Shown: piece after piece, positions 11,585 through 23,375 of the stretch
How positions within the stretch are numbered: position 1 is the first letter of the stretch
How the letters are laid out: each line of letters starts with the position of its first letter
From: Clarkia xantiana subsp. parviflora
Taxonomy: Eukaryota; Streptophyta; Magnoliopsida; Myrtales; Onagraceae
Direction of reading: 5' to 3'
DNA: 64,000 bases
NCBI GenBank assembly: GCA_036873135.1
Contig: JAPTYO010000007.1
Span: 13,374,763-13,438,762, forward strand
Position numbers and translations under genes: made by a program
Notes under the pieces: model-generated
Databases searched by the model: none
Told to the model about the DNA's origin: nothing
Seen by the model: only the letters and a program-made list of their open reading frames with translations

Positions 11585-11937
11585 TTATAATAAGCTTATT
11601 TCATGCATTCCCGCTATCGTGGGAAATGAGAAATGATTAACGCCTCTCCCTGAAGTGGAATGAGGAGCTGTACGTAGCTGCATGTTACAACCCCTCAATT
11701 AAGTAGTATTTTACAGAACGAACAAACATGGTGAATAGGAGGAATCTACTGGCTACTGCTAGTCGTTTCGTTTGACTTGAACCCTTTCTATTTATTATCA
11801 CTATTAAAAACAATGGAATAAAACACTGCAGGCAGGGCTGGAGAGGGCATTATAAAGATAGCAAGCAGCAGTTCAGTAGTAGCTCGCTCTCATCTCACCA
11901 ACAAATAAAAACATTAATCGTCATCGCCGATACAGAA
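11585..11937 (+). promoter_or_regulatory. Promoter and 5' leader of GLDH copy 2
   Basis: TATAAAGA at 11851-11858 lies about 86 bases before the ATG, a normal plant spacing. The segment 11585-11835 recurs, diverged, at 17918-18200. Confidence 0.6.
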
Positions 11938-14900
11938 ATGTCGAGAGCACTGTCTATCCGGCGCTACCTCCGGACCCACCTCAAGCTCATCACCTCCACC
12001 ACTACCGTACCTTCTCCGAGGCCCAACCCATATGACCCGACCCGCAGATTTTGCTCCGACGTGGCCTCCACTACAGCCATCTCATCGTCGGAGCTGCGGA
12101 AGTACATGGGCTACAGCGCCGTCGCTCTCTTCTGTAGCGCCGCAACTTACTACACTTTCCCCTTCTTCTTCCTGGAAAACGCCAAACACAAGAAGGCCCA
12201 GTTCTTGCCGGAGGAGCTCCACACGGTGTGCAACTGGAGCGGGACCCACGAGGTGCAGACCCGGGTGTTCCATCAGCCTGAGAGCTTGGAGCAGCTGGAG
12301 CAGATCGTCAAGGAAGCTCATGAGAAGAAGGCTCGTATCCGTCCGGTAGGCTCGGGGTTGTCACCCAACGGAATCGGCCTCTCCCGGGAAGGGATGGTGA
12401 ATTTGGCATTAATGGATAATGTTCTGGAGGTGGATAAAGAGAAGAAGACGGTCAGGGTTCAGGCTGGAATAAGGGTGCAGCAGCTAGTTGATGGAATTAA
12501 GGAGTATGGCATTACCATGCAGAACTTTGCTTCTATTAGGGAGCAGCAAATTGGTGGCATTATTCAGGTTTTCTCTTAACATTTTCTTACCTTTTCTTGC
12601 TTCCTACTCCATCATATATCTGCTGCCGGATCTCTAGTACTGGTCGATCGTAGAGAGAAAAATAGAAGCACTTTTTTTGTCAACCCAGTATTTAAATGAA
12701 CGGTAAAATTTAAGACACCACAAAGAATAGTCACAACGAATCAGTCTAAACTAAGTCCTGGAGAAAAGAAACCAAGTAAAAGGACCATGGAAGAAAACTA
12801 AGGGGTCAGTTTCTAGTCTCCAAGGCTAGCTAAGTGGATTTCTATTGCTACCTTTTGTACGTAGTACTGTTCAATAATGATCAAATTGGTAATAACCTGG
12901 GTTGGCTTAAAACGAATTTTAACTGTGAATCTTTTTTTTTTTGTTACAAAAGACTAAATCTTTGTTAGTTTCAAATATTTTTGAATTGTAAGCATTCATG
13001 TTTTCACTGTGAATGAAACTATCCTAAGAATAAAAGATACTATTGTAATAATAAAGTGTTAATAAATTTTTGGTTTTAAAATTCTAAATATAAAATAGTG
13101 AACTTTGATGTTTAAACACAAAACCAAAAGTGAATGATAATTTTTAAAATTTCTAAAATGGAGGAACACGGTAACCATCTGATGATGGATGAATATTGAT
13201 CGAAAACTCAACATGCATGATTTTATTTTGCATTCATTCATATATATATATATAACTGCAGGTAGGGGCACATGGTACTGGTGCTGGACTGCCACCAATT
13301 GATGAGCAGGTGATTAGCATGAAACTGGTTACTCCTGCCAAGGGTACAATCGAGATTTCAAAAGAAAAGGACCCGGAGCTCTTTTATCTAGCTCGTTGTG
13401 GTATTGGAGGTCTTGGTGTGGTTGCTGAAGTAACCCTTCAGTGTGTTGACAGACAGGAGCTTGTGGAGCATACATCAGTTTCCACCATAAAAGACATAAA
13501 AAAGAATCACAAGTACTCCTCCTAAAATCTCCTTAATTTTGATATTCTCTTACTCTCATCGATCTGAAGATGATGCTCATCAGTATTAATTTATATGTAT
13601 TTATTTATTGCAGGAAATTACTGACAGAGAACGAGCACGTGAAGTACCTGCACATTCCTTATACGGACACGGTCGTTGTTATCAAGTGTAATCCAGTTTC
13701 GAAATGGAAATTAGGTGGACCCAACTTCAAATCCAAATACACTGAGGATGAAGCTTTGGAGCATGTCCGTAACCTGTACGTGGACTCACTGAACAATTAT
13801 TCTGCATACGTCTTTAGAAAGATGATTTTTCTGTTCTGCATGCAGATATGAACATGCATTAACAACGGGGGGAGGTGAAGAAGTAGACATAAAAGAACTG
13901 TCATTTACGGAACTAAGACGTAAAATTCTTGCGCTTGATCCTCTGAACAAGGAACATGTGGTGAAAGTGAATCAAGCTGAGGCTGAGTTCTGGAGAAAGT
14001 CAGAAGGGTACAGAGTCGGATGGAGTCATGAGATTCTAGGATTTGATTGTGGGGGACAACAGTGGGCGTCTGAAACATGTTTTCCAGCAGGAACTCTTGC
14101 TAAACCAAACATGAAGGATCTCCAATACATTGAAGAGGTTATGAAGCTTATTGAAAACCAAGAATTTCCTGCACACGGTCCTATAGAGCAACGGTGGACC
14201 ACCCGCAGCAACAGCCCCATGAGCCCCGCATCTACTCTAGCAGAAGATGAAATTTTCTCTTGGGTGGGTTATCATTAATCTTCTGCACCTCTTTGCTTTT
14301 CCTTAAACTATGATTAATATTTACGTGAAAAACCCTCTGATTTAGAGGGAAAATGAAAATGAGATATAAGTGTTACACTCACACTCTAATAATTCACTAT
14401 TAATAAGACACCTCACTAACACTCTATGGCTATGTAAATAGTGTGTATGTATCTATGAAGAGGTTTGAGATAGAGTAACTATGCAAGTACGTAGATGGAT
14501 CCTTCTCTGAACATGAAGCTAGCTTATATAGGCTTTAGATATGGTCTGAATAGTTAGTTTTCTTCCTACAAAGTGGTAGCCATAGCCCACACTCCTTGAC
14601 AATCTTCAACCATTTTATCGAAAGAAACCACACTCTATTAATGCTCCATTGAATTGTTGTTTTCCTTGTGAAGATTTTATGGGTAGAGTATCGACTTAGC
14701 TAGAAATCAAGGGACATCAACAAATTTGGTATTTATATATTAACAAGGTGAACCACACAATATGTATGGTTTTAATCAAACTTATAGCATGCATTGATTG
14801 ATTATAGAAACTAAAAGATTGATATAGCTTACTGTGAGCCTGAAATATGCAGGTTGGTATAATTATGTACCTTCCAACAACTGATCCTCGGCAGAGGAAG

Positions 14901-15297
14901 GATATAACAGAGGAGTTCTTCCACTACAGACATCTGATCCAGACCCGGTTGTGGGATCGTTTTAATGCTTTTGAACACTGGGCTAAAATTGAGGTGATTC
15001 CTTTCTGCTAAAAATCAATTTCCAATTGTTATATTGAATTATTAGAATTTTCCAAATACACCCACCAGCTTTGTTGCATGTAAAGTTGAAACTGTGTTTT
15101 GATTTTTGATGTCTGTGTTTGTTTGGCGTTCATCATAGGTTCCAAAGGACAAGGATGAGCTTGCTGGTCTACAAGAGAGGCTGAGAAAACGGTTTGCAGT
15201 GGATGCATATAACAAAGCACGGAATGAGTTGGATCCGAACAGGATCCTTGCGAATAACAAGTTGGACAAGTTGTTTCCTACGTCTGAAACTGTGTGA
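11938..15297 (+). CDS. GLDH: L-galactono-1,4-lactone dehydrogenase, copy 2 (divergent; function uncertain)
   Basis: Tandem duplicate of the gene at the window start. Exons: 11938-12567, 13262-13512, 13614 to about 13775, 13846-14263, 14853-14993, 15139-15297. The first exon supplies the Ser/Arg-rich mitochondrial presequence (MSRALSIRRYLRTHLKL), a hydrophobic membrane stretch (SAVALFCSAATYYTFPFFF) and ENAKHKKAQ. The FAD motif, CGGQQW and IEQRW residues are kept. Two oddities stand out. Five codons are missing just before LPEELHTV, so the FRYAP segment at the usual maturation site is gone. Intron 3 has also collapsed: the original donor is absent and reading through meets TGA at 13849. A GTACGT donor at 13776 paired with the old acceptor (13845) would remove 70 bases and keep frame, giving 586 aa. 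It is either a shortened functional enzyme or an early pseudogene. Confidence 0.85.
12568..13261 (+). other. Intron 1 of GLDH copy 2
   Basis: GT-AG intron, 694 bases, longer than the 420-base counterpart in copy 1 (390-809) and only partly alignable to it. Nothing else seen in it. Confidence 0.8.
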
Positions 15298-15801
15298 AGA
15301 AGGAAGAGCCTTTGTTGGGTTTATTCATTCATGTTCATTGGTATGAATTTACTCCTCCTGATCGACCATCTTGCAACAATAAATAAAGCTTGGAGAAGAT
15401 TTTGGGCGCGGTGAGAATGTAATGCGTTGATTGATGGGGTCGGTTTTGAGATGAGAATTCCATTTCAGTTTCTTGTTTGTGATAACGAGTTGTATGAATT
15501 GTGATAAATAATTGTATGAAAATAAAGATTGTCTGGGTTATCAGTGTGGTAATGAATCTGCAGAATATGTATGAAGAAGAGGAGAGTAAATAATGTGCAA
15601 ATCTAAAGTAGTATTATTTTATCACAAGCAGTGTCTGTATAAGAATCTCTACAAACAAGAAAGTAGTAACTTGTTGGTTCACAAGTGAAGAACCAGCCAA
15701 CCCCATACACAATAACAAGTAAAGTATCCAATAATCAATTTATTCTATTAATAAAAAGTAGCAGTGGTGGTGCATGTATGAGTTGATGAAGGATGGATGA
15801 T
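15298..15801. other. 3' flanks of GLDH copy 2 and the CYSTM gene (convergent)
   Basis: Holds the 3' UTR of GLDH copy 2, similar to 2911-3240, and the 3' UTR side of the minus-strand CYSTM gene. No further gene. Confidence 0.6.
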
Positions 15802-16225
15802 TCAGAGGCAGCACTCTTCACAGAGCCAGCAGCAACACAGAGCAAAAAGGCTGCACAATCATCAATCAATCAATACAAATAAGAAAGCAAAAGGAGGAAT
15901 TATCAAAAGAGTATATATAGATGATGATGGAGAATTAATTAAAGAGGTTTGCTCAATTACCATCCTTCAATGAAGCCTCTCTCACCCTTCTTCTTTGTTC
16001 TTCGACTGAACATCTTCTTCCCTTCCGGTTTAGGGGACTCAACTCCCACTGCTCTTGGGTACCCTTTTTAATATCATAACACCAAACCAAACACAATGAA
16101 GGTTATTAGTTGTTTAGGTTCTTCTTTCTTGCAACACAAACTATTCACAAATGACACAAACCTGGAGGAGGCGGAGGAGTAAGAGGAAGGTTGTTTCCTT
16201 GTGCTTCTGACGATAACTTCTGCAT
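15802..16225 (-). CDS. Small cysteine-rich transmembrane (CYSTM) protein
   Basis: A three-exon gene read on the minus strand: 16225-16162, 16063-15961, 15850-15802. The joined 216 bases give 71 aa and TGA. The protein opens MQKLSSEAQGNN, continues with a proline run (LPLTPPPPPGYPR), then a lysine-rich linker (GKKMFSRRTKKKGERGF). It closes with CLFALCCCWLCEECCL, the Cys-rich tail that defines CYSTM proteins, which anchor at membranes and are linked to stress tolerance. Introns are GT-AG with frame kept at both junctions. A TATA-like motif lies about 96 bases upstream. Its partner in the first duplicate block has been deleted. Confidence 0.85.
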
Positions 16226-16320
16226 TTTGTTGTTGTTGTTGATGATGAAGAAGAACAATTACTTAATCAGGACAAGGTTTTGTGTATGTGCTGTGCAACT
16301 CTAAGATGCAATGGGGGTAC

Positions 16321-16329
16321 TTATATAGA
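16321..16329 (-). promoter_or_regulatory. TATA box of the CYSTM gene
   Basis: The minus strand reads TCTATATAA, about 96 bases upstream of the start codon. Confidence 0.5.
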
Positions 16330-17917
16330 TTATTACTTGACCCACCACCATTGTACATACACAAAACAATAATACTATTAAACAAAGAAAGGAAGTAAAG
16401 CTTGAGAAGCAAGGAACCTTACTAGGATTATAGGTTGGGTGGCGGGCCCCGATGATGCGCTTGTTTGGTTGGCAGGTCACCACTGGTCCCCTTTTCGACA
16501 TTCTTAACAGCACATCAGTAAAAATAGCAAAAGCTTCTTTCTTATAGGATTCGGTTACATTACTTAATAGCCAAGAGATGAGAATAAAGGGTAAGGAATC
16601 ACTTTCTTCCAACAGAACAAAAGAGAAACAATACGTGAATGAATGTGATCAAGAGCCAACTAGAAGAATGTTGTACAATATAGATAGATGCTTTCTTTCT
16701 TGAGTTGAAAAACACTGGATTTTAGACTGCAAAGCACCGATCCACTGATACCACCAAGTAATGAATATCCTTGTAAACGGTAAGGGGCCGTCAAAATACA
16801 TATATATCGGTTGAACCTAAATACGGTTTCAATAATAATGCATGTTTCTAGATTTAAAATATTAATATTTTATTTCCTAGTTATTAAATTGGTTGATTTT
16901 CACTTTTTCTTTTGAAATTGACGAAATAATAATATATTTTTTAAAACGTGAAATAAGACTAAACCATAAGTAACAAAACTGATATTTCAGAAAATTGGAA
17001 AGCAACGTGTTTTTGTTTAAAACGACAATTTTAATGTTAAAATTAGAAGAAAAAAAAAACTATAGTTAAAACGCGGAATATCAACATTTTAAATCAGGAA
17101 CAACGATTAGTAAAATGAACTATAGTTAAGATTGTTTTTAGTTTTTTAAGTATATATATAGAAAATGACTAGTTTACACCAATTAGTCACGTTGGCTCAT
17201 TTTAACTCGCATTCATTTATAAACTAAAGAAATTATTATACAATTACAATATTTATAACAACTTAGTATTTTAATATATGTTACTAATACAACAAGGATA
17301 CGTACCTCTGGGTATCTAGTGTCGTCAAGGAATGTAATTTCCTATTTAAATAAATGAATAAATACGTGGTTACTAATCAAATTCCAAGTTGATTAAAATA
17401 GTAAATAAACTAATCAATGGGGTTGTGATTAATTAATTAAGATCGAGCCTTTCGTTGAAACTGAAAACGAAACATTGATTTATCCGGAACGAAAACAAAA
17501 TCAAAACATCGTCAAATTGCAACAAGACACCTGTTATCTTTGGATTGGTTGCTCATGCAATTGGCTTCCTACCACGTAAATTTCGTCCGTAAATACTGAT
17601 TATCAACTTTTTGGATGAAACGGCAATTCTTTAGCTTTTAGTTTTTACCTATGAAAAAAAAATTCGTCGCCAAATGATTTGCGGACAGAAATTCACATTC
17701 CTTCACTGATATAGCTTTTAAGTACATTTTAAATTTAATATTTTATTTTCTGAGGAAATAATTTTATCGGTAAAGATTGATTACCATTTGTTTTTAATGA
17801 CTTCCATCAAGGCCACGTGGTACCTACCGCAAATGTATATTTATTATTATTATTATTATTATACAAGGCCTTTACACAATACAATATTGGGCCAACGAGG
17901 AAGTCATATGGGCTGTC
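16330..17917. other. Upstream region of CYSTM gene and AT-rich intergenic DNA
   Basis: 16555-16770 matches 3330-3530 in the first duplicate block. Beyond that I see no gene or defined repeat. Confidence 0.5.
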
Positions 17918-18200
17918 ATGATTATAATGGGCTTATTAGTCCCTTCATGCATGCATTATATTCCCGCTATCTATCGTGGAAAGAGGAGCTAGCTAGCCGC
18001 ATGTTACGTCTATATAACCCCCTACTTACAACCCCTCAATTTAAATTTTAAGTAACTATTTAACATTGGGAACTGAAGGAATCTAGCTACTAGTAGCTTG
18101 AACCCCTTTAAGTTTTATTTTATTTTTTTAAAAGCAGCAATTATATATACATATATATTATTAAAAACAACGGAATTCAGCCAAATCACTGCAGCAAACT
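17918..18200 (+). other. Remnant of a third GLDH-type promoter
   Basis: Shares ordered blocks with 11585-11835: TTCCCGCTATC...TCGTGG, GAGGAGCT...GCATGTTAC, ACAACCCCTCAATT, GAATCTA, CTTGAACCC, ATTATTAAAAACAACGGAAT and CACTGCAG. No GLDH coding sequence follows, so this is the leading edge of a further duplication unit or a breakpoint relic. Confidence 0.6.
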
Positions 18201-18896
18201 GTTGAGATGCATTGATCAAAGATTGAAGAGAATATTAGATTGGAATTAATGTTTTTACTTGTATTTAATGATGGTAATCTATCATATAATAAATAATAAT
18301 GCAAAGTAATGTTTTTTTGCCAGGGTGTAAAGTAATGTTAAATCGATCACTTTGACATACGTAGTAACAATGTGTGAGTGGTAGTGTTAGATTGTTTAGT
18401 AGTAGTAGTGTACGAATCAACTAATTAAAACGACTGCAATCTCAAATATAATCCGCTTTGTTAGGCTTACTATAAGTAGAATGCAATATTTTGAGCTTCC
18501 TTAATTAGCTTGGTTTCTATGATTAAAAATTGTGGAAACAGTGTATAGATATAGTAATTCGCTATTGATCTTATCTATCTAGCTAGCTAGTCTAGGGTTT
18601 CAATTATATGGGTAGTTAGTTGGAGGGTCTAGCATGCAGGATCGAGATATCATATATATAATCTTAATTGAAGGAGAGAGAGAGAGAATAACAACCATAT
18701 TGTTCTCCCAAATAAGTTAATTGGTTTCTGCTGTCCTTTTTCTCTTTTCTGTGTCAATTACGCGCATTTTTTTGTATTCATTCAATTGCCAAAGACAATC
18801 AATCAATCAATTTGTCCAAAATAAGAAAATATTATATACACATCACTTTCCAATCACAATTTCCCAAGCGTCCATAATTAATAAGCAAATTATTTA

Positions 18897-18940
<44 letters not shown>

Positions 18941-19542
18941 CAAATTAAAGAGAAGAAGTGAGGCAGCTCATTCGATCTCCTAGTAGATTAGATTATTGTT
19001 TCATTTTTATTCTAGAGCAACATTCTTTTGATCTAATGATTACTTTTAACGTCCATTAATTTTCACCGCTACTCTTTCTTCAAGGTATAAAGATTTTAAA
19101 CCATCCGTTCAGCTATCTAACTACTCCAACTTTGAGAATAATCTCTGAAGTGTGTCTACATATTAAGTCATTTTGGATTGTGTTTCAAGATATATACGCT
19201 ATATATATATAATTGAATAATGTACGGTAGGTAGGGGAAGAACAAACATAATAGGTTACAATAAGTAGAGTGTGAAATTAGATTATAACATACATATAAT
19301 AACTTAAAAAGGCTGAGAATATGCAAATAGAGAGATGAGATATTAAATTGACCTTTCTCACAGATCCATCAGAAGAGACCCCATCACCAAATTAACTTAA
19401 GATTCTCCTTGTCCTCCGAATTTCATTCAATGTCCTTATATATGATCAATGCGGTTGAAGCTCCACTTTTTCATCACAATCTGTAACTCCATGAAATGCA
19501 AAGCATCTATATATATAATTAATTAAGGGTTTTGCTAGCTAG
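18201..19542. other. Intergenic DNA downstream of BOP
   Basis: No gene seen. An (AAT)n microsatellite sits at 18901-18940. Confidence 0.5.
18901..18940. repeat. (AAT)n microsatellite
   Basis: Uninterrupted trinucleotide repeat, about 13 units. Confidence 0.95.
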
Positions 19543-21285
19543 CTAGAACTCACGTGAGTGGTGCGGATACAATGACCTATTGCGGCCATCATCATCCACA
19601 TCATTCACTATACTCAAACCCATTTGATGGACCGGACCGCCTCCGAGATTTAGATACGACACGGTCGATGTTGTTGTTGTACTAGGGTTACTATGCCGGT
19701 CCCTAACCGACGGCAATGCAATCACACTATTATTTGCTGCTTCCTCGCGCGATATTACTAGAGCAGCAGATTGGACGAGCTCAAGGCAAAGCCGGAGTTT
19801 GTTGGGCTCGATGTAGGCTAACCCAGGGACAGCCCCCTTGAACAAGAAGTCCGAGGTTAGGGTTCGGAGGACATCAATAGGAGTAACACCATCCACGGTC
19901 CTAACATTGGGATCGGCATGGTGATCGAGAAGGACCGCCACCATGTCGGGGGACACCATCTCTGACGCGATGTGCAGCGGGGTCTTACCCACGGGCCCCG
20001 CGGGGTAGTTCACATCAGCTGCCCCGAGCTCCAATAAGGCCTTCACCACTTCGCGGCTACATCTCTCGACTGCGTAGTGTAGGGCTAACGCCTCGTCTAG
20101 GTTTAAGCCCTCACCCATGACCATGAGCTTCACTAGCTCGACATCGGAGGAGTCTAGGGCCCGCCTCATTCGTCGGATTTTCTGGTCCTCCAGCTCAGCT
20201 GCCACGACACTGTGGTCCTGGTGGTGGGGAAGGAGAGTGGACCGCCTCGAAAGGCGGAGCTCATCGATCTTGGAGACTAAATCGATTGGGAGGTGTTTGG
20301 CGAGGATTTCAGGGGGAAGACCCGATTTAGCGACCAAATGAGAGCATGTAGTCCATAGTTGGTGCATTTCTTGCTTCCGTGAGGCTATCAAAACCTATAT
20401 ATTCAGGAATAAATATATTTTCAATTTATTGTCAGAATGTAATTAAATATATTTTTTGAATATATTTATTTCCTAATAAAACCTTCATTACGTCCTCAAT
20501 GGATGCTTTCTCCACCATGCTACCCAATTGCTTCTGCTCAAATACACAAAAAATGAAATTTAGAAAACATCTGCATTAATTAATTAAGGAACAAAAGAAG
20601 AAGAAAGGGGCAAATGAAATGATATATATATACTATGAAGTGATGCGATGGGATGCTTATCATTTCACGAGAAATGAATCCTTATTCCTTGATCTTTAAT
20701 TTGTCCAGCTTTTGGCTTACTTACAGATTACAGATATATAAGTATATTTATATATATTATTATTATTATACTTGCTTTTCAGACATTAAAAGGAAACTGA
20801 ATATATCCAGATTTGGTGTTGAATACAAAGACAAGACTGACCTGAGTGAGAAGTGCGAGTTGCTGGACCCCGAAAGATCGAGCGGCGGCGAGGATGTCGA
20901 GGGCGAGATCAACGGCGGCGGTGCAATGCGCGTGCCAACAGGCGCGGTCCCCGCAGTTGGGCCTGGGTTCTTGCTTCTGCGGCACCACGGAGACGTGGCC
21001 ACTGTAGAGGAACTGAAGCAGCAACATGAAAACCTCGTACCCGACCGAGTTCACCGGGATCACGGCGGCGCAGTGTCTGGGCGGATCTATGGTCTCCGGA
21101 TCGTGGCCACCGGCGAAGAATTTCCGGAAGAAGAGGCTCCGGGCGGCGAGGATGCAGCGGTGGGCGTGGACAAGACGGCCCTCCACGGTGAAGGTAACGT
21201 CGCTGAAGGCCTGGCCGTTGATGAGTAGGTTGAGGTAGTCTATGGACAGAGATCGTAGGGAGGAGTCTTCTTCTGGATCAGACAT
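19543..21285 (-). CDS. BOP: BLADE-ON-PETIOLE-type BTB/ankyrin transcriptional co-activator
   Basis: Member of the NPR1 family, BOP/NBCL clade: a nuclear and cytoplasmic co-activator that works with TGA bZIP factors in leaf, abscission-zone and flower patterning. Exons on the minus strand: 21285-20842, 20533-20483, 20394-19543, giving 448 aa. Residues about 20-130 are the BTB/POZ domain (FSDVTFTVEGRLVHAHRCIL). A C2HC zinc-type motif follows at NCGDRACWHAHC. Exon 2 encodes KQLGSMVEKASIEDVMK. Residues about 238-346 hold the ankyrin repeats, including VGKTPLHIASEMV and DGVTPIDVLRTL. The tail YPHHSREF is short, as in BOP proteins, and the long C-terminal region of NPR1 is absent. The second intron is only 88 bases. 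An (AG)n tract lies just upstream in the leader. Confidence 0.93.
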
Positions 21286-21351
21286 TATCTCCTTGCCTTT
21301 GGCTTTTCCTGTTTAAACAACTGTGTAACTAGGGTTTCTACAGGTACGAGG

Positions 21352-21369
21352 AGAGAGAGAGAGAGAGAG
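21352..21369. repeat. (GA)n tract in the BOP leader/promoter
   Basis: About nine GA units, 67 bases before the BOP start codon; it reads as a CT tract on the sense strand of the gene. Confidence 0.8.
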
Positions 21370-21680
21370 TAATTGAAGAAGGAAGCTATAGGGACCTCCG
21401 TTTGCTTCAACCGAGGATGTTACTGTTTGGTATGGTCGGCAGATTAGTGCTGATTCTTCAATCCTCTCCCTCACGGGGTGGTGCTCACTGCTCAGTGGCA
21501 GTGGTGGACTGGTGATGGTGGAGTTTCTGGTGGAGTGGAGTAGCTTTAGATATTTTCTACACAAGTTAAAATGACAGGGAAGAGAGGAGGATTGCTAGAG
21601 TAATACTAGTATTATAATTTGGGTTGCTGTATACATCCTTTTAAATATGTCCAACTTATATTAATCAGAAAAATGAGAGG

Positions 21681-21743
<63 letters not shown>

Positions 21744-23011
21744 AGTCCGACAAATTATAATTAGGAATCATTTTTGAGTTGTTTATATATATTAAACTTA
21801 ATTAATTAGTTGTTGATTGATTATTTGTATAACAATTTTTTTAAAACATTAACAACTAGCCATGACCCACGCTTCTCTTATGTTATAATATCATTTACCC
21901 GTGCAAATCTTTTTAATTAATATATACACTAAAAGAACATATTCATTTTGTTATTGATTAATTTGTTACAATGTTATACGTAAGTTATAAATATATGATT
22001 TTATATGTCATTAAGAATATTTTAATTTCTACTTTTATATGAAAAAATAAGATTACAAAATCATATTAGTACTATAAAAAGTTAGGAATATATAATTTTA
22101 TATGTCATTCAAAATATGTTCATCTCAATTTTTACATGAAAAAACTAGTTTGTAAAATCATATCAGTACCATAGAAAAAGATGTAATCATTTGATTACAT
22201 CATTAAATAGTAAATAATATTATAGTAAAGTGAATAAAGTAAAAATATTTTTATAGAAATTAAAATTATAACATATTATTTAATAGCGTGAAAGCTGACA
22301 TGACTCTATTATTAATCGTTGTGCATTTTAAAGGTTAATTAATTATCAATTTCTCCACATGTCATTGTTAACTTAATTAAGTAAAATCAAACATAATTAT
22401 AATTCTTTAGATTAGATCAATATGTAACTTCATATAATAATACTTTTTTTATTCTATTATTAACTTGCTATTATATCTAATAAGTTGTTATTCTATTATT
22501 ATGTTCCATTAGAAGTTTCTTCAAATATGTTTTTTTTAAAGATGTTTAACATATATATTGCAGTTTGCAACTATATATATTTCATAAAAAGAAACAATAT
22601 ATAAATGGGAAAATAGATATAAAAAAATTTATAGAATAGCAAAAATATAACTGATATATATATATAATAATAATAATTTTGTTGTTGTTTAGCATTATAG
22701 ACTATAGAGAGAGAAAAAAATCATAATTTTTTTTGAGCAACTTTGGAAATTTCATTTCTATATCTAACTTTTTTTCTACCAAAAATATACCTGGTGTATT
22801 CGTCCACTTAGATAGCAACTCAATATATATAGTCCGAGAAATCATTAAAAGTAGTAGTAATTAAAAAGTATTACTGCGTAACTGGAGTTCTTCTCATTGA
22901 GAGACTACGAGGCAACAAAATGAACTAATTGCCAAAGGCCGGGTCATCTGAAGCTTTGCACGTGGGAAAGGAGGCAACCCTAGCTACTCAACATTACTGT
23001 TTGTCCTTTTA
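21370..23011. other. BOP upstream region and AT-rich intergenic DNA
   Basis: No gene seen. An (ATT)n microsatellite sits at 21681-21742. Confidence 0.5.
21681..21742. repeat. (ATT)n microsatellite
   Basis: About 20 uninterrupted units, roughly 400 bases upstream of the BOP start. Confidence 0.95.
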
Positions 23012-23372
23012 GAGATAAATTATTCATTGCATTGGTGCACCGATGTGGTGAACGATGAACCTTCACCCAATTACGAGTTGATATGTGATAATAAAATTAT
23101 AAAAGTAGAGTGTCACATATCAATTTCTTAATCTTATTTTCTCTTATTTAAATTGTTCATAAATTTTGTACATTTTGTTATAGTTTTTTATGCTCTCTAT
23201 GTGTCTTCTAATTATATTATATAATAATCAGTATTGGAATAGAAATCTTCACCACTATAGGAGGTGAAGCCATATAAAATTGAATTAACATTTTTATTAA
23301 TATTAATTGATGAGATTGAAGTGAAGTAACTAAAACTGAAAGCTAAAAGGACATTGTCCATTCTAAGTGCTC
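23012..23372. mobile_element. Tourist-like MITE (family 2)
   Basis: A 361-base segment flanked by TTA on both sides (23009-23011 and 23373-23375). Its 3' half parallels 24820-25014 (TATATTATATAATAAT, AGGAGGTGAAGCCAT), and its end reads GTCCATTCTAAGTGCTC. The 5' end is diverged. No coding capacity. Confidence 0.55.
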
Positions 23373-23375
23373 TTA

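Noticed and set aside
20117..21238. Plus-strand frames opposite the BOP gene
   Set aside because: Complementary shadows of GC-rich BTB and ankyrin exons.
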